A stretch of 64,000 bases of DNA, taken from assembly GCA_007693785.1 (NCBI GenBank), contig RECY01000038.1, positions 80,553 through 144,552 of the forward strand, given 5' to 3'. This DNA is from Phycisphaerales bacterium. GTDB taxonomy: Bacteria; Planctomycetota; Phycisphaerae; Phycisphaerales; UBA1924. Shown here piece after piece: positions 1 through 8,359 of this stretch. The position numbers and the translations under genes were made by a program. Each line of letters starts with the position of its first letter. Position 1 is the first letter of the stretch. The notes beneath the pieces were generated by a model. It did not search any database and was not told the origin of the DNA. It worked only from the letters and a program-made list of their open reading frames with translations.

Positions 1-558
1 CTGGATCGTCTTTCGCCGTTGATCGATGATGCGACGGTCGCGGGGTTTGTGATGCTGGAGCCGAGCTGCTTGTCGTCGGTGGTCGACGACTGGCTGCTGC
101 TGAAGTGCCGGACGCCGATCGAGCGGCGCCGGGCGCTCGCCTCGCGGTCTTCGATGGTCGAGCGGTTCTTGGCAGATCGCTGGGAGGTCGCGCCGCGTCG
201 CCCGTCGTTCGCGCCGCTCGCGGGGGACGTGGTGCTGCATGGGCATTGCCATCAGAAAGCGTTGTGGGGCGCGGACAGCTCGGCGAAGCTGCTGCGGCTC
301 GCGTTCGGCGAGAGCCGCGTGCGCTCGCTGGACACGACGTGCTGCGGCATGGCCGGGAGCTTCGGGTACGCGGCGAAGCGGTACGAACTGTCGATGCGGA
401 TCGGCGAGCTGAGCCTGTTCCCGAGCGTGCGTGAGGCTGCGAAAGGGGACGTGATCGTCGCGCCCGGCACGAGCTGCCGCCACCAGATCGCGGACGGCAC
501 GGGCCGCGGGGCGGTGCACCCGGTGGAACTTTTGGCGGGGCGGATCGAACCGGGGTGA
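1..558 (+). CDS. C-terminal part of FAD/Fe-S oxidoreductase (glycolate or D-lactate dehydrogenase type), cut by window edge
   Basis: The frame is open from base 1, so the N-terminus lies outside the window. The 185-codon fragment carries the CCG (cysteine-rich) domain of the GlcF/LutA/heterodisulfide-reductase type: LEPSC near fragment residue 20, HGHCHQKAL near 80, CCGMAGSFG near 114 and CRHQI near 159. In planctomycetes this domain commonly sits at the end of fused proteins joining an FAD-binding oxidase (FAD_binding_4) to a ferredoxin and CCG region, which oxidise 2-hydroxy acids such as glycolate or D-lactate at the membrane. Which half or substrate is present cannot be judged from the fragment. 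The next gene starts one base after the stop, so the two are probably co-transcribed. Confidence 0.8.
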   Translation: MDRLSPLIDDATVAGFVMLEPSCLSSVVDDWLLLKCRTPIERRRALASRSSMVERFLADRWEVAPRRPSFAPLAGDVVLHGHCHQKALWGADSSAKLLRLAFGESRVRSLDTTCCGMAGSFGYAAKRYELSMRIGELSLFPSVREAAKGDVIVAPGTSCRHQIADGTGRGAVHPVELLAGRIEPG

Positions 559-1350
559 GTGATGCGTGAGAAACTTCGTCAAGCACGCAAGATATTCGTT
601 TGGGGGTTCGGCGGGATGCTGGCCGCGGTGCTGCTGTGGCCTTTCGTTTATCGAGCGGGTGAGTGGTTGGATGGGCTTAAAGCGAAGGCGAGTGGTCCGG
701 GTGCTGTATATGACTCTGCGATCTTGATTTCCATTCATGACGGAAATCGGACGAGTTGGATCAAGTATGCGACGGAAGGCTGGGATCCCATTCGGCCTCC
801 CGATGTTCCGGAGCCGGATCAAGACGCCTTTTACTGCTATCTCAGTCACGGAGACCGCGTCGAAACCAAGGCATGGTTTACGTTCCGTCACCGTCGCATG
901 TGGACAAAGCCCGTATGGTGGTATTCGAAAGACGCGGAACGATGGATCTCGCTGATCGCTTCGGCGTACGACCCGTCGCTGCTGCCGACTGATGGGCATC
1001 TTCGGCTTTGGCTGGATGCGCTCGATCGGCACGCTGTGAGGTATGCACTTCATCGACATGAACGGGACTGGTCGGATAATTCGTCGCGGATGACTTCGAT
1101 GAACGGGCCATGGTACGCCGATCGTGTGGGCATTCGCTTCCGACAAGAACTGCTTCTGCCGGTGCTTACGACCGGTGCTCTGCTTGGGATTTTTGCTCCG
1201 ATCGCGACGGGCTACGGCGTTCGTGGGTGGCGATGGATGAAGGTTCGATTCGTGCCGCAGGGTTGCTGCGTGGGGTGCGGGTATCGGCTTGGGGGCTTGC
1301 ACGTTGGTGCGCCGTGCCCGGAGTGCGGGAGGGCGCAAGAGGTCGGCTGA
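559..1350 (+). CDS. Membrane protein with C-terminal zinc ribbon, function unknown
   Basis: A 263-residue protein not recognised as a named family. It has one membrane segment at about residues 12-32 and a second at about 193-215, with a mostly polar extracytoplasmic domain rich in Trp, Tyr and Arg between them. The C-terminus is a short zinc ribbon, CVGCGY near residue 236 and CPECG near 253, a tail seen on many planctomycete membrane proteins and found again at 2834-3895. GTG at 559 abuts the upstream stop; ATG at 562 is equally possible. Codon use in the middle looks less GC-rich than the neighbours, which may mean relaxed selection or more recent arrival. No function is proposed. Confidence 0.75.
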   Translation: MMREKLRQARKIFVWGFGGMLAAVLLWPFVYRAGEWLDGLKAKASGPGAVYDSAILISIHDGNRTSWIKYATEGWDPIRPPDVPEPDQDAFYCYLSHGDRVETKAWFTFRHRRMWTKPVWWYSKDAERWISLIASAYDPSLLPTDGHLRLWLDALDRHAVRYALHRHERDWSDNSSRMTSMNGPWYADRVGIRFRQELLLPVLTTGALLGIFAPIATGYGVRGWRWMKVRFVPQGCCVGCGYRLGGLHVGAPCPECGRAQEVG

Positions 1351-1395
1351 GGTGTTGGGATGTTCTGTAAATTCTGAGCCGGGGAGCGTTGGAGA

Positions 1396-1418
1396 AACGG
1401 GCGGGACGCCCGTGCCAC
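1396..1418 (+). repeat. Copy 1 of the 8-3-8-CCAC hairpin family
   Basis: Left arm 1396-1403, loop GGA 1404-1406, right arm 1407-1414, then CCAC 1415-1418. Seven of eight pairs form; the outermost is A-G. It sits just downstream of the zinc-ribbon gene. Five further copies with different but self-complementary arms occur in this window. Confidence 0.7.
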
Positions 1419-1444
1419 GAGGGAGGGTCGGTTGGGCGAGCTGT

Positions 1445-1648
1445 TTACGACTCGTTTCGCTCTTCGATCACGTTGCCCTGATCGTCGTAGACGTAGAGCT
1501 TGCCCGGTTGCTCGGCCTTGCAGGCTTTGTGGGTGCCGTCGCAGAAGGGGAAGTTTTTCGTCAGCCCGCACCCGCAGATGAAGATGGGCTTGTCCTGCGG
1601 CTCGATCTTGATGGGGCCGGTGCCTTGGGCTCGGATGAGTCTGGCCAT
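1445..1648 (-). CDS. CDGSH iron-sulfur domain protein
   Basis: A complete 67-residue protein built almost entirely of one CDGSH domain. The ligand pattern C-x-C-x2-T-x3-P-x-C-D-G-T-H is visible as CGCGLTKNFPFCDGTH near residues 25-40, giving the three Cys and one His that hold a 2Fe-2S cluster in the mitoNEET family. Proteins of this size are soluble bacterial forms implicated in redox or iron-sulfur handling; the partner here is unknown. An AAGGAGG ribosome site lies 6 bases upstream of the ATG. The MoxR ATPase gene ends 51 bases upstream on the same strand, so both are probably one transcript. Confidence 0.9.
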   Translation of the reverse strand: MARLIRAQGTGPIKIEPQDKPIFICGCGLTKNFPFCDGTHKACKAEQPGKLYVYDDQGNVIEERNES

Positions 1649-1699
1649 TGGGGGCCTCCTTGGTGTGAAGTGTGCGGTCGGGCTTGATCGCGATGCGAT

Positions 1700-2692
1700 T
1701 CAGGCGGGGCTTTCGACGGTGTCGAGGATCTCGGCCAGGAGCCGCTCGGCGGCGGCGGCCGCGCCGGGCGTGCCGAACTCGTGACCGCCGCCGGCGGGGA
1801 TCACGCGGTGCGCGCATACGGCGGCGACGTTGCTCGTCACGTCCTCCGGCACGACGTAGTCGCGTCCGCTAAGGAAAGCGGTCGCACGGGCGGCCTGGGC
1901 GAGCGCGAGCGAGCCGCGGGGGCTGAGCCCGAGGCGGAGTTCGGGCGCCTCGCGCGTCGCGGCCGCGAAGCGGACGATGTAGGCGAGGATCGCGTCGTCC
2001 GTGCGCACGTCGTCGACGGCCGACTGGAGCGTGATCAGGTCGTCGCGGTGGAGTACAGGCTCGAGATCCGGCAGCGCGCGGAGCCCGGGGCGCTCGCGGA
2101 GGACGCGGAGTTCGTCCTCGGGCCCGGGGTAGCCGATGGTGGTGCGCATCAGGAAGCGGTCGAGCTGGTTCTCGGGGAGGGGATAGGTGCCCTCGAACTC
2201 GGCGGGGTTTTGCGTCGCGATGAGCATGAAGGGCGGGTCGAGGGGGATGACGGTGCCGTCGATGGAGACGGACGCTTCGCTCATCGCTTCGAGGAGGGCG
2301 GACTGCGTGCGCGGCGTGGTGCGGTTGATCTCGTCGGCGAGGACGATGTTGGCGAAGATGGGGCCACGCTTGAGCTTGAATTCGCCGGTGTCGCGGTCGT
2401 ACACGCTGACGCCGAGGACGTCGGAGGGGAGCAGGTCGGGCGTGAGTTGGATGCGTGTGAAGTCGCACTCGACGGATCGGGCGATGGCGTGGGCGAGGAC
2501 GGTCTTGCCGACGCCGGGGACGTCCTCGATGAGCAGGTGCCCGCGGGCGAGAAGGCAGGCGACGACGCGGTCGACGGCCTCGGGGTGGCCCATGAAGACG
2601 CGGGTGATGTTGTCGTGCAGGCGTCGGACGGCGTCGCGCATGGCGTCGGGGCTCCGGTCGCTGCGGTTCAGTGTGGTGGGCGCTGTGGTCAT
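1700..2692 (-). CDS. MoxR-family AAA+ ATPase
   Basis: A 330-residue AAA+ ATPase of the MoxR group. Visible motifs are Walker A GVGKT near residue 57, Walker B LADEIN near 120, sensor 1 ATQNP near 160 and the MoxR signature YPLPENQLDRF. MoxR ATPases act with von Willebrand A proteins as chaperones that mature or insert metal cofactors into partner complexes. The usual DUF58 and VWA partners are not next door; the closest VWA gene is at 8360 on the other strand. ATG 2692 was chosen because the family homology begins shortly after it; the frame stays open far upstream without any recognisable protein. A TATACT -10 candidate lies on this strand at 2784-2779. Confidence 0.88.
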   Translation of the reverse strand: MTTAPTTLNRSDRSPDAMRDAVRRLHDNITRVFMGHPEAVDRVVACLLARGHLLIEDVPGVGKTVLAHAIARSVECDFTRIQLTPDLLPSDVLGVSVYDRDTGEFKLKRGPIFANIVLADEINRTTPRTQSALLEAMSEASVSIDGTVIPLDPPFMLIATQNPAEFEGTYPLPENQLDRFLMRTTIGYPGPEDELRVLRERPGLRALPDLEPVLHRDDLITLQSAVDDVRTDDAILAYIVRFAAATREAPELRLGLSPRGSLALAQAARATAFLSGRDYVVPEDVTSNVAAVCAHRVIPAGGGHEFGTPGAAAAAERLLAEILDTVESPA

Positions 2693-2833
2693 CAGGACGG
2701 GTGTTCGCAGAAATCGGTCTGCGGGTTCGATCAGCGCCCGCGAGCATTCGGAAAATGGCAGGGGGATGCCGCCTTGCGAGTATATCGAGCGGCTCCGACG
2801 GCGTCGGCCTGAAGGGATCGGTTGTGAGACGCG

Positions 2834-3895
2834 TTGGCGGGTGGATCTGCTACCTTGTGCGGCCCCACGCGGCGACGCCCGGTTGCCGGGGGCAGGAGGA
2901 CACGCCTGGAGAGTCGCGGCCCGGCACCACACGATCCTGAGACGCCCTCGCATCCGCTCGAGGGCGCGGCGGCTGCGCGCGAGCCCTTGGGTGACGTGCT
3001 GGAGCGCACGCTTCGCGAGCGGTTCACGTGCGCGCGCTGCCGGTACGACCTCGGCGGGCTGAGCATCCGCGACGTCTGCCCGGAGTGCGGGCTGCCGATC
3101 CGGGCGACGCTGCTGGCGGTCGTGGACCCGGCGGCTCAGCAGTTCCGCCCGCTTCACCGCCCGCGTGCGACGGCAGCGGCGCTCCTGCTGTGGTCCGGCG
3201 GCGGGCTGGCGTGCGCGATGCTGGTCTGGTTGATTCGGGGCGCCGAGCTGTTGCGGATGCAGGGGGGGCGGGCGCCGGAGGTGGGTCTTGCGTCGCTGGG
3301 CGCGGTCGCGGCCCTCGCGATCAGCGGGCTCGGGGCGATCGCGCTGATCCGACCGCACGGGGGGATGGGGCGTGGAACGAGCCTGGCGGCCCTGATCGGT
3401 GTGGTGTGCTACGTCCCGATGCTCTGGATCATGGCGCAGGTGCTGCTCGTGGGGGATCGAGGGGTCCCGGCGCCATTCTTCGCATCGGGCGGGATGGCGC
3501 TGGATCGCGTGGTGGGGCGGCTCGGCTTCGGGCTCGCGGCGATCGGGGCGGTGCTCGGGCTCCGTGCGCACGCGCGGACGCTGGCGTCCAGGTCGCTCCT
3601 GCTCCGCTCGGGGCGGGTTGATCGCCAGACGATGCTCGCGGTCGGCGGGGCGTTCGGCGTGGCGATGCTCGGCGACCTGGCCCACCTGCTGGGGCGGATG
3701 GGGGGGCTCTCGCCGGACGCCGGCGACTTTGCCAACGTCGCGGGCACGGTCTTGATCGTCATTGGCTCGCTGCTGATCACGCTGGGGTTGGCGGGCGTGG
3801 TGCGGGATACGGTTCGCCTGTACCCGGCGTTGGTCCGCCCGCCGCTGTCGCTCGAGGACGTGACACGCCGACCTGAGAAGGGCGAACCCGCATGA
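2834..3895 (+). CDS. Multi-pass membrane protein with N-terminal zinc ribbon, function unknown
   Basis: Up to 353 residues. A zinc ribbon (CARCRYDL ... CPECG) occupies about residues 65-85, followed by roughly six hydrophobic segments between residues 112 and 325. This ribbon-plus-membrane layout recurs in the window and is common in planctomycetes, but the function is unknown. The start is uncertain: the first 50 codons are low-complexity, and an AGGAGG at about 2894-2899, plus TTG or GTG codons near 2980-2995, could support a shorter protein. The stop overlaps the next gene's ATG (ATGA), so the two are translationally coupled. Confidence 0.7.
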   Translation: MAGGSATLCGPTRRRPVAGGRRTRLESRGPAPHDPETPSHPLEGAAAAREPLGDVLERTLRERFTCARCRYDLGGLSIRDVCPECGLPIRATLLAVVDPAAQQFRPLHRPRATAAALLLWSGGGLACAMLVWLIRGAELLRMQGGRAPEVGLASLGAVAALAISGLGAIALIRPHGGMGRGTSLAALIGVVCYVPMLWIMAQVLLVGDRGVPAPFFASGGMALDRVVGRLGFGLAAIGAVLGLRAHARTLASRSLLLRSGRVDRQTMLAVGGAFGVAMLGDLAHLLGRMGGLSPDAGDFANVAGTVLIVIGSLLITLGLAGVVRDTVRLYPALVRPPLSLEDVTRRPEKGEPA

Positions 3896-4317
3896 CCGGT
3901 GGCGAGCGCGATCGTTTCGATGCGATCCTGGAGGATGTTCTCGCGACCCTCCCGCCCCGCGTGGCGGCGGTGCTGGAGGAGATGCCGCTGATCGTGGAGG
4001 ATCGCCCGTCGGCGGCGATCTGCCGCGAACTCGGGATCGAGGATCCGGAGAGCGACGAGGCGATGGACCTGTGCGGGCTGCACACCGGGCGGGCGAACAC
4101 CGAACGCACGGTCGAGGCGAGCGGCGAACTGCCCGGGGATATCCATATTTTCCGAGAAGGCGTGATCCGGACAGCCGGGGGGTGGCGGGCGGTCGGCGAC
4201 GGGGCGTTTTCCAACGAGGCCCGGGTTCGGGAGGAGATCCGGATCACGGTGCTGCACGAGATCGGGCACCAGTTCGGGCTGGACGAGGACGACCTGGCGG
4301 AACTGGGGTACGACTGA
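3892..4317 (+). CDS. Zincin-like metallopeptidase (Zincin_1, DUF1025-type)
   Basis: A 141-residue protein of the minimal zincin family PF06262. The zinc motif HEIGHQFG lies near residue 123 and is followed by LDEDDLAELGYD, the characteristic family end. The upstream half carries the IHIFRE strand and a VREEIRITVLHE helix. The family has metallopeptidase geometry, but substrates are unknown. Its ATG lies inside the upstream stop (ATGA). Codon use matches its neighbours. Confidence 0.88.
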   Translation: MTGGERDRFDAILEDVLATLPPRVAAVLEEMPLIVEDRPSAAICRELGIEDPESDEAMDLCGLHTGRANTERTVEASGELPGDIHIFREGVIRTAGGWRAVGDGAFSNEARVREEIRITVLHEIGHQFGLDEDDLAELGYD

Positions 4318-4553
4318 GATCGGGTTCGGAGCCGACGAGGTTCGCTGGCGGGGCGATGCTTGGTCGAACAGTGAAACGTGCGTCGGGGTTGTCCGAAGGG
4401 TTGGTGTGGGCGGTGCGTGCAGCGTCGGCGTAGGCGGCGTGGTACACATGTCGTGTGGTAGGGCGGTTTGGCCCTGTGGTGATCGTGCCGCGGGCCTCAT
4501 AGTGATGATCCGGGGGTGTTGTCACGCCCCGGTGTCTGGAAAGGACACGTGTG

Positions 4554-6350
4554 ATGCGTCAGATGATCGCGGCGGCTTCGGCTGTGTTGGTGCTGGGGTG
4601 CGGGCAGGCGGCGGTGCTTGCGAACGGTTCGACGAAGGTCGCGATGCTGGAGATCTCCGGCACGCCGACGGGGCAGCCGAGCCCGTTCAACTGGCTCTTC
4701 GGTGACGCGGAGCCGACGCTGCGGGACTATGTCCAGAGCGTGCGCACGGCCGCGGGTGACGCGAGCCTCGACGCGATTGTCGTCCGCCTGAAGGACGCCA
4801 CGCTGACCACGGCGCAGATCCACGAGATCGGCGCCGCCCTCAACCACGCCCGCGAGCACGGCAAGCGCGTCGTCCTCTTTGCCGAGAACTACGGCGGCGC
4901 GGAGCTGCTGCTCGGCGCGCACGCCGATCAGCGCCTGATCCAGTCCGGTGGCGGCGTCTTCTTCCCGGGCGTGTTGATGGAGGAGATGTACCTCGCGGAC
5001 ATGCTCGAGTGGGCGGGCGTGAAGGCGCAGCTCGTGCAGGTCGGCGATTACAAAGGCGCGAACGAGACGATGACCCGCACCGCGCCCAGCAAGGCGTGGG
5101 ACGACAACATCACCAACCTGCTCGACGGGATCTACGGGAACCTGACGACCACGCTCGGGCGCGGGATGGGGATGAGCTCGGGCGAGGTCGAGGACGCGCT
5201 CGGGAAGATCTGGTTTGCCGACGGGGCGACCGGCGTCGAGGCGGGGGTGATCGACGCGGAGGTCGATCTCGCGGTGCTGACTGACTGGCTCGGGTCGCAC
5301 ATGGACGCGGTGGAGATCGCGTGGACGGACCTGGAAGTCGGCTCGGGCGGCTCGTCCATCGACACCTCGAACCCGTTCGCGATCTTCCAGATGCTCAGCC
5401 GCACGCCCTCGCACACGCCCAAGCGGGAGACGATCGCGATCGTCCACGTCGAGGGCGCGATCATGGACGGCGACTCGTCGGCGGGCTCGCTGTTCGGCGG
5501 CGCGACGGCGGGCAGCCGCACGCTGCGGAACGCGCTGGAGACCGTGCTCGCTGAGGATCAGATCAAGGGTGTGATCGTGCGCATCGACTCGCCCGGTGGC
5601 TCGGCGATCGCGAGCGAGGTCATCTGGCAAGGGCTGGAGCGGGTCAAGAGCGAGAAGCCGGTCTGGGTGAGCATCGGGGACATGGCCGCGAGCGGCGGGT
5701 ACTACATCGCCGTCGGCGGGGACAAGATCTACGCGAACCCGTCGAGCATCGTGGGCTCGATTGGTGTGGTGGGCGGGAAGTACGCGGTCGGCGACCTGTA
5801 TGACAAGCTGAAGATCAACGTGGTGACGCGCAGCCGCGGGCCGATGGCGGAGATGTTCGCGTCGAACCAGCCCTGGGACGAGCGTCAGCAGGCGTTGATC
5901 CGCGAGAAGATGGCCGAGACGTACGACCTGTTCGCGAGCCGCGTGCGATCGGGGCGTCCGAGCATCGACCTGGACAAGACGGCCGAGGGGCGCCTGTTTG
6001 TCGGGACGCAGGCGGTCGAGCTCGGGATGGTGGACGCGATCGGCGGGCTCGAAGAGACGATCACGGACCTCGCGGGCGAGCTCGGGCTGGCGCGGTACGA
6101 CGTGATGCACTACCCGGGGCCGAAGAGCTTCGACGACTTCATGAAGCAGCTCACCCGCGGCTTCGGGGTCTCGGCGGGCGGTGTTCAGCTCGGGCAGGGG
6201 ACCGGTCCGCTCGACGTGGTCGGGGCCGCGTTGCGCGACACGCTCGGCGAGCGGCGGTGGTCGCAGGTCCGCGATGCGCTCAACGGGGCGCTCCTGCTCC
6301 GTGATGAGCCGGTGATCCTGATCTCGCCGCGGGCGTTGATCTTCCGCTGA
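4554..6350 (+). CDS. sppA: Signal peptide peptidase SppA, 67K type
   Basis: A 598-residue, two-domain S49 serine protease, the length of Escherichia coli SppA. An N-terminal export signal ends around residues 20-28; it also contains LVLGC, so lipidation is possible. The first domain holds the general-base lysine in GDYKGANE (near residue 166); the second holds the nucleophile serine in DMAASGGYYIA (near residue 379) followed by SSIVGSIGVVGG. The enzyme degrades signal peptides and small membrane-derived peptides at the outer face of the cytoplasmic membrane. AAGGA at 4541-4545 lies 8 bases before ATG 4554; GTG 4551 is the alternative. A strong terminator follows. Confidence 0.93.
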   Translation: MRQMIAAASAVLVLGCGQAAVLANGSTKVAMLEISGTPTGQPSPFNWLFGDAEPTLRDYVQSVRTAAGDASLDAIVVRLKDATLTTAQIHEIGAALNHAREHGKRVVLFAENYGGAELLLGAHADQRLIQSGGGVFFPGVLMEEMYLADMLEWAGVKAQLVQVGDYKGANETMTRTAPSKAWDDNITNLLDGIYGNLTTTLGRGMGMSSGEVEDALGKIWFADGATGVEAGVIDAEVDLAVLTDWLGSHMDAVEIAWTDLEVGSGGSSIDTSNPFAIFQMLSRTPSHTPKRETIAIVHVEGAIMDGDSSAGSLFGGATAGSRTLRNALETVLAEDQIKGVIVRIDSPGGSAIASEVIWQGLERVKSEKPVWVSIGDMAASGGYYIAVGGDKIYANPSSIVGSIGVVGGKYAVGDLYDKLKINVVTRSRGPMAEMFASNQPWDERQQALIREKMAETYDLFASRVRSGRPSIDLDKTAEGRLFVGTQAVELGMVDAIGGLEETITDLAGELGLARYDVMHYPGPKSFDDFMKQLTRGFGVSAGGVQLGQGTGPLDVVGAALRDTLGERRWSQVRDALNGALLLRDEPVILISPRALIFR

Positions 6351-6410
6351 GTCACGATCACCCCAGGTCACGGTTGATCCGCGTGAGCGGGGTTCTTTGG
6401 ATCAACAAAA

Positions 6411-6450
6411 CAGGCCCGCGTCCGACACCGGACGCGGGCCTGTTCTTTTT
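6411..6450. terminator. Bidirectional intrinsic terminator between sppA and frr
   Basis: A perfect 14-bp stem (6411-6424 with 6429-6442) and a 4-base loop are followed by TTCTTTTT on the + strand and by TTTTG on the - strand. It ends the two convergent units. Confidence 0.92.
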
Positions 6451-6488
6451 CATTATCATCAGAGTCAGAGAAACGTGTCAACGGAGGC

Positions 6489-7049
6489 TCAGATCTCCAT
6501 GACCTGCTTGGACTTCTTGTCCACGGCTTCGGTCACTTGGCCTTCGTACTTCTTGACCAGTTCCTGGATCTCGTCCTTCAGGCCCTTGATCTCGTCCTCG
6601 GAGATGTGCCCGTCCTTGGCGATCTGGTCGGCGTGCTTGTTCGCGTCGCGCCGGGCGTTGCGGATGACGACCTTCTGCTCCTCGCCCATCTTCTTGACCT
6701 GGGCCGCGAGTTGCTGGCGACGGTCCTTGCTGAGCGGGGGGATGTTCAGGCGGATCTGCTTGCCGTCGATCTGGGGGTTGAGCCCGAGCCCGGAGGCTTC
6801 GATCGCCTTCTTGATCTCGCCGAGCGCCGCCGCGTCGAAGGGCTTGATCAAAAGCTGGGTCGCCTCGGCGACGCTGACCTGGGCGAGGCTCTTGAGGTCG
6901 GTCATGGAGCCGTAGTACTCGACCTTGACATACTCGACCAAGGCCGGGGAGGCCCGCCCGGTGCGGATGCCGGCGAACTCCTGCCCCAGGTATTCGATCG
7001 CCTTCTTCATCAGGGCTTCGGCTTCGCTCAGGATCTGGTCGGGTGTCAT
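6489..7049 (-). CDS. frr: Ribosome recycling factor
   Basis: A full-length 186-residue RRF. The conserved GIRTGRASPALVE segment is near residues 27-38, NIPPLSKDRRQQL near 103-115, and the long C-terminal helical arm ends in VDKKSKQVMEI. RRF splits post-termination ribosomes together with EF-G. It lies 130 bases downstream of pyrH on the same strand, the usual bacterial pyrH-frr order. Its 3' end faces sppA across a bidirectional terminator. Confidence 0.97.
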   Translation of the reverse strand: MTPDQILSEAEALMKKAIEYLGQEFAGIRTGRASPALVEYVKVEYYGSMTDLKSLAQVSVAEATQLLIKPFDAAALGEIKKAIEASGLGLNPQIDGKQIRLNIPPLSKDRRQQLAAQVKKMGEEQKVVIRNARRDANKHADQIAKDGHISEDEIKGLKDEIQELVKKYEGQVTEAVDKKSKQVMEI

Positions 7050-7179
7050 GGGTGTTCCTTTGCGTTCGGCAACCGCTTTGGCGCGGCCCCGGTTCGGTGT
7101 CTGGCGTCGGCGTTCGGTCCTTGGGGGCGATTATTGACACCCCGAGGGGCGGAGGCCGGTTCGGGGGCGGGCGAGGGGG

Positions 7180-7932
7180 TCAGGAGCGGTTATCGACGAG
7201 GGTGCCGATGTTCTCGCCCGCGATGACACGCCGGATGTTGCCCTTGGTCTTGAAGTCGAAGACGAGGACGGGGACCTTGTGCTCCTGGCACATCGCGAGG
7301 GCGGTGGTGTCCATGACGCCGAGGCGCTTGTTGATCGCTTCGGTGAAGCCCAGGTGCTCGTAGCGGGTGGCGGTGGGGTCCTTCTTGGGGTCGGCGGTGT
7401 AGACGCCGTCGACCTTGGTCGCCTTCATGAGCACGTCGCACTCGAGCTCGCGGGCGCGGAGGGCGGCCGAGGTGTCGGTGGTGAAGAACGGGTTGCCCGT
7501 GCCCGCGCCGAGGATCACGACACGGCCTTTTTCCAGGTGGCGGATCGCCCGCATCCGGATGAACGGCTCGGCGACCGAGCGGATGTCGATCGCGCTCATC
7601 GCCCGGCTGTCCACGCCGAGGCTCGAGAGCTTCTCCCGGAGGGCGAGGGCGTTGATGACGGTGCCGAGCATGCCCATGTAGTCGGCGGTCGCCTGCTCGA
7701 TGTGCCCGGCCTTGGCGAGCTCGGCCCCACGGATGATGTTCCCCCCGCCGCAGACGATCGCGATCTGCACGCCGACCTCCGTGGCCGAGCGGACTTCCTC
7801 GGCGATCAGCGCCAGCTCGTCGGCGTCGATGCCGAACCCGCCGGGCTTGCAGAAGGCCTCGCCGCTGAGCTTGAGCAGGACACGCCGAAAAGTCGGGCGA
7901 GGGCCTTTTTGATTGGATTTTGACTGGGTCAC
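7180..7932 (-). CDS. pyrH: Uridylate kinase (UMP kinase)
   Basis: A 250-residue bacterial-type UMP kinase of the amino-acid kinase fold, making UDP from UMP and ATP. Visible are RVLLKLSGEAF near the N-terminus, VCGGGNIIRG near residue 60, ADYMGMLGTVINALAL near 85, GAGTGNPFFTTDT near 140-152, and KATKVDGVYTADP near 168-180. It is a hexameric, GTP-activated, UTP-inhibited family. It leads the pyrH-frr unit, and a TTGACG-N17-TTGAAT promoter candidate lies about 110-140 bases upstream. Confidence 0.97.
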   Translation of the reverse strand: MTQSKSNQKGPRPTFRRVLLKLSGEAFCKPGGFGIDADELALIAEEVRSATEVGVQIAIVCGGGNIIRGAELAKAGHIEQATADYMGMLGTVINALALREKLSSLGVDSRAMSAIDIRSVAEPFIRMRAIRHLEKGRVVILGAGTGNPFFTTDTSAALRARELECDVLMKATKVDGVYTADPKKDPTATRYEHLGFTEAINKRLGVMDTTALAMCQEHKVPVLVFDFKTKGNIRRVIAGENIGTLVDNRS

Positions 7933-8359
7933 TCGTGGTCTCCGGCGGCGGGTGGAGCCGCGAGGTTGTTTTTGCGGGAACCGTCGGCACCCGTCTGCGT
8001 CAGACCAGCGGGGCGGCGAACCCCGCGCTGGGATCGCCGCGCATTCAACGGGCGCACCGGCAGACCGTCAAGCCCCGCGGCCTCGACGGCTGTTCCCGGC
8101 TGGGGCTCGCCGCCTTGCGATCCGCGGCGCGGGCCCGCGTCATCACTGGGTGAACCCCTCTCGTGCGGGTGGTTTGACCGAACCGGCGGAGGTTGCGAGC
8201 GAAGCGATCTACAGGAGTGCGGGCGGCGTGCGTCCGATAGACTCCCGCGGGGATCGCGTGCCGTGGAGAACCGGGCGGGCATTGGACGCCCGGGCCCGCG
8301 AAACGCCGGGTTTCGCCGGAGCGCCCGTGCGAGCCCGGCGGGCGGAAGGATCCGAACCG
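7933..8359. other. Divergent intergenic region between pyrH and the VWA-ExbBD operon
   Basis: This 427-base stretch holds no convincing gene. On the - strand TTGACG (8071-8066) and TTGAAT (8048-8043), 17 bases apart, form a pyrH promoter candidate. A 7-bp inverted repeat, 8013-8019 with 8034-8040, lies in the pyrH leader. On the + strand TAGACT at 8238-8243 is a -10 candidate for the operon starting at 8360, with no recognisable -35. Confidence 0.5.

Noticed and set aside
2693..3685. N-terminal extension of the MoxR ATPase by about 330 codons
   Set aside because: The extension is Arg/Pro-rich, lies opposite the zinc-ribbon membrane gene and has no family similarity; ATG 2692 begins next to the AAA+ homology.
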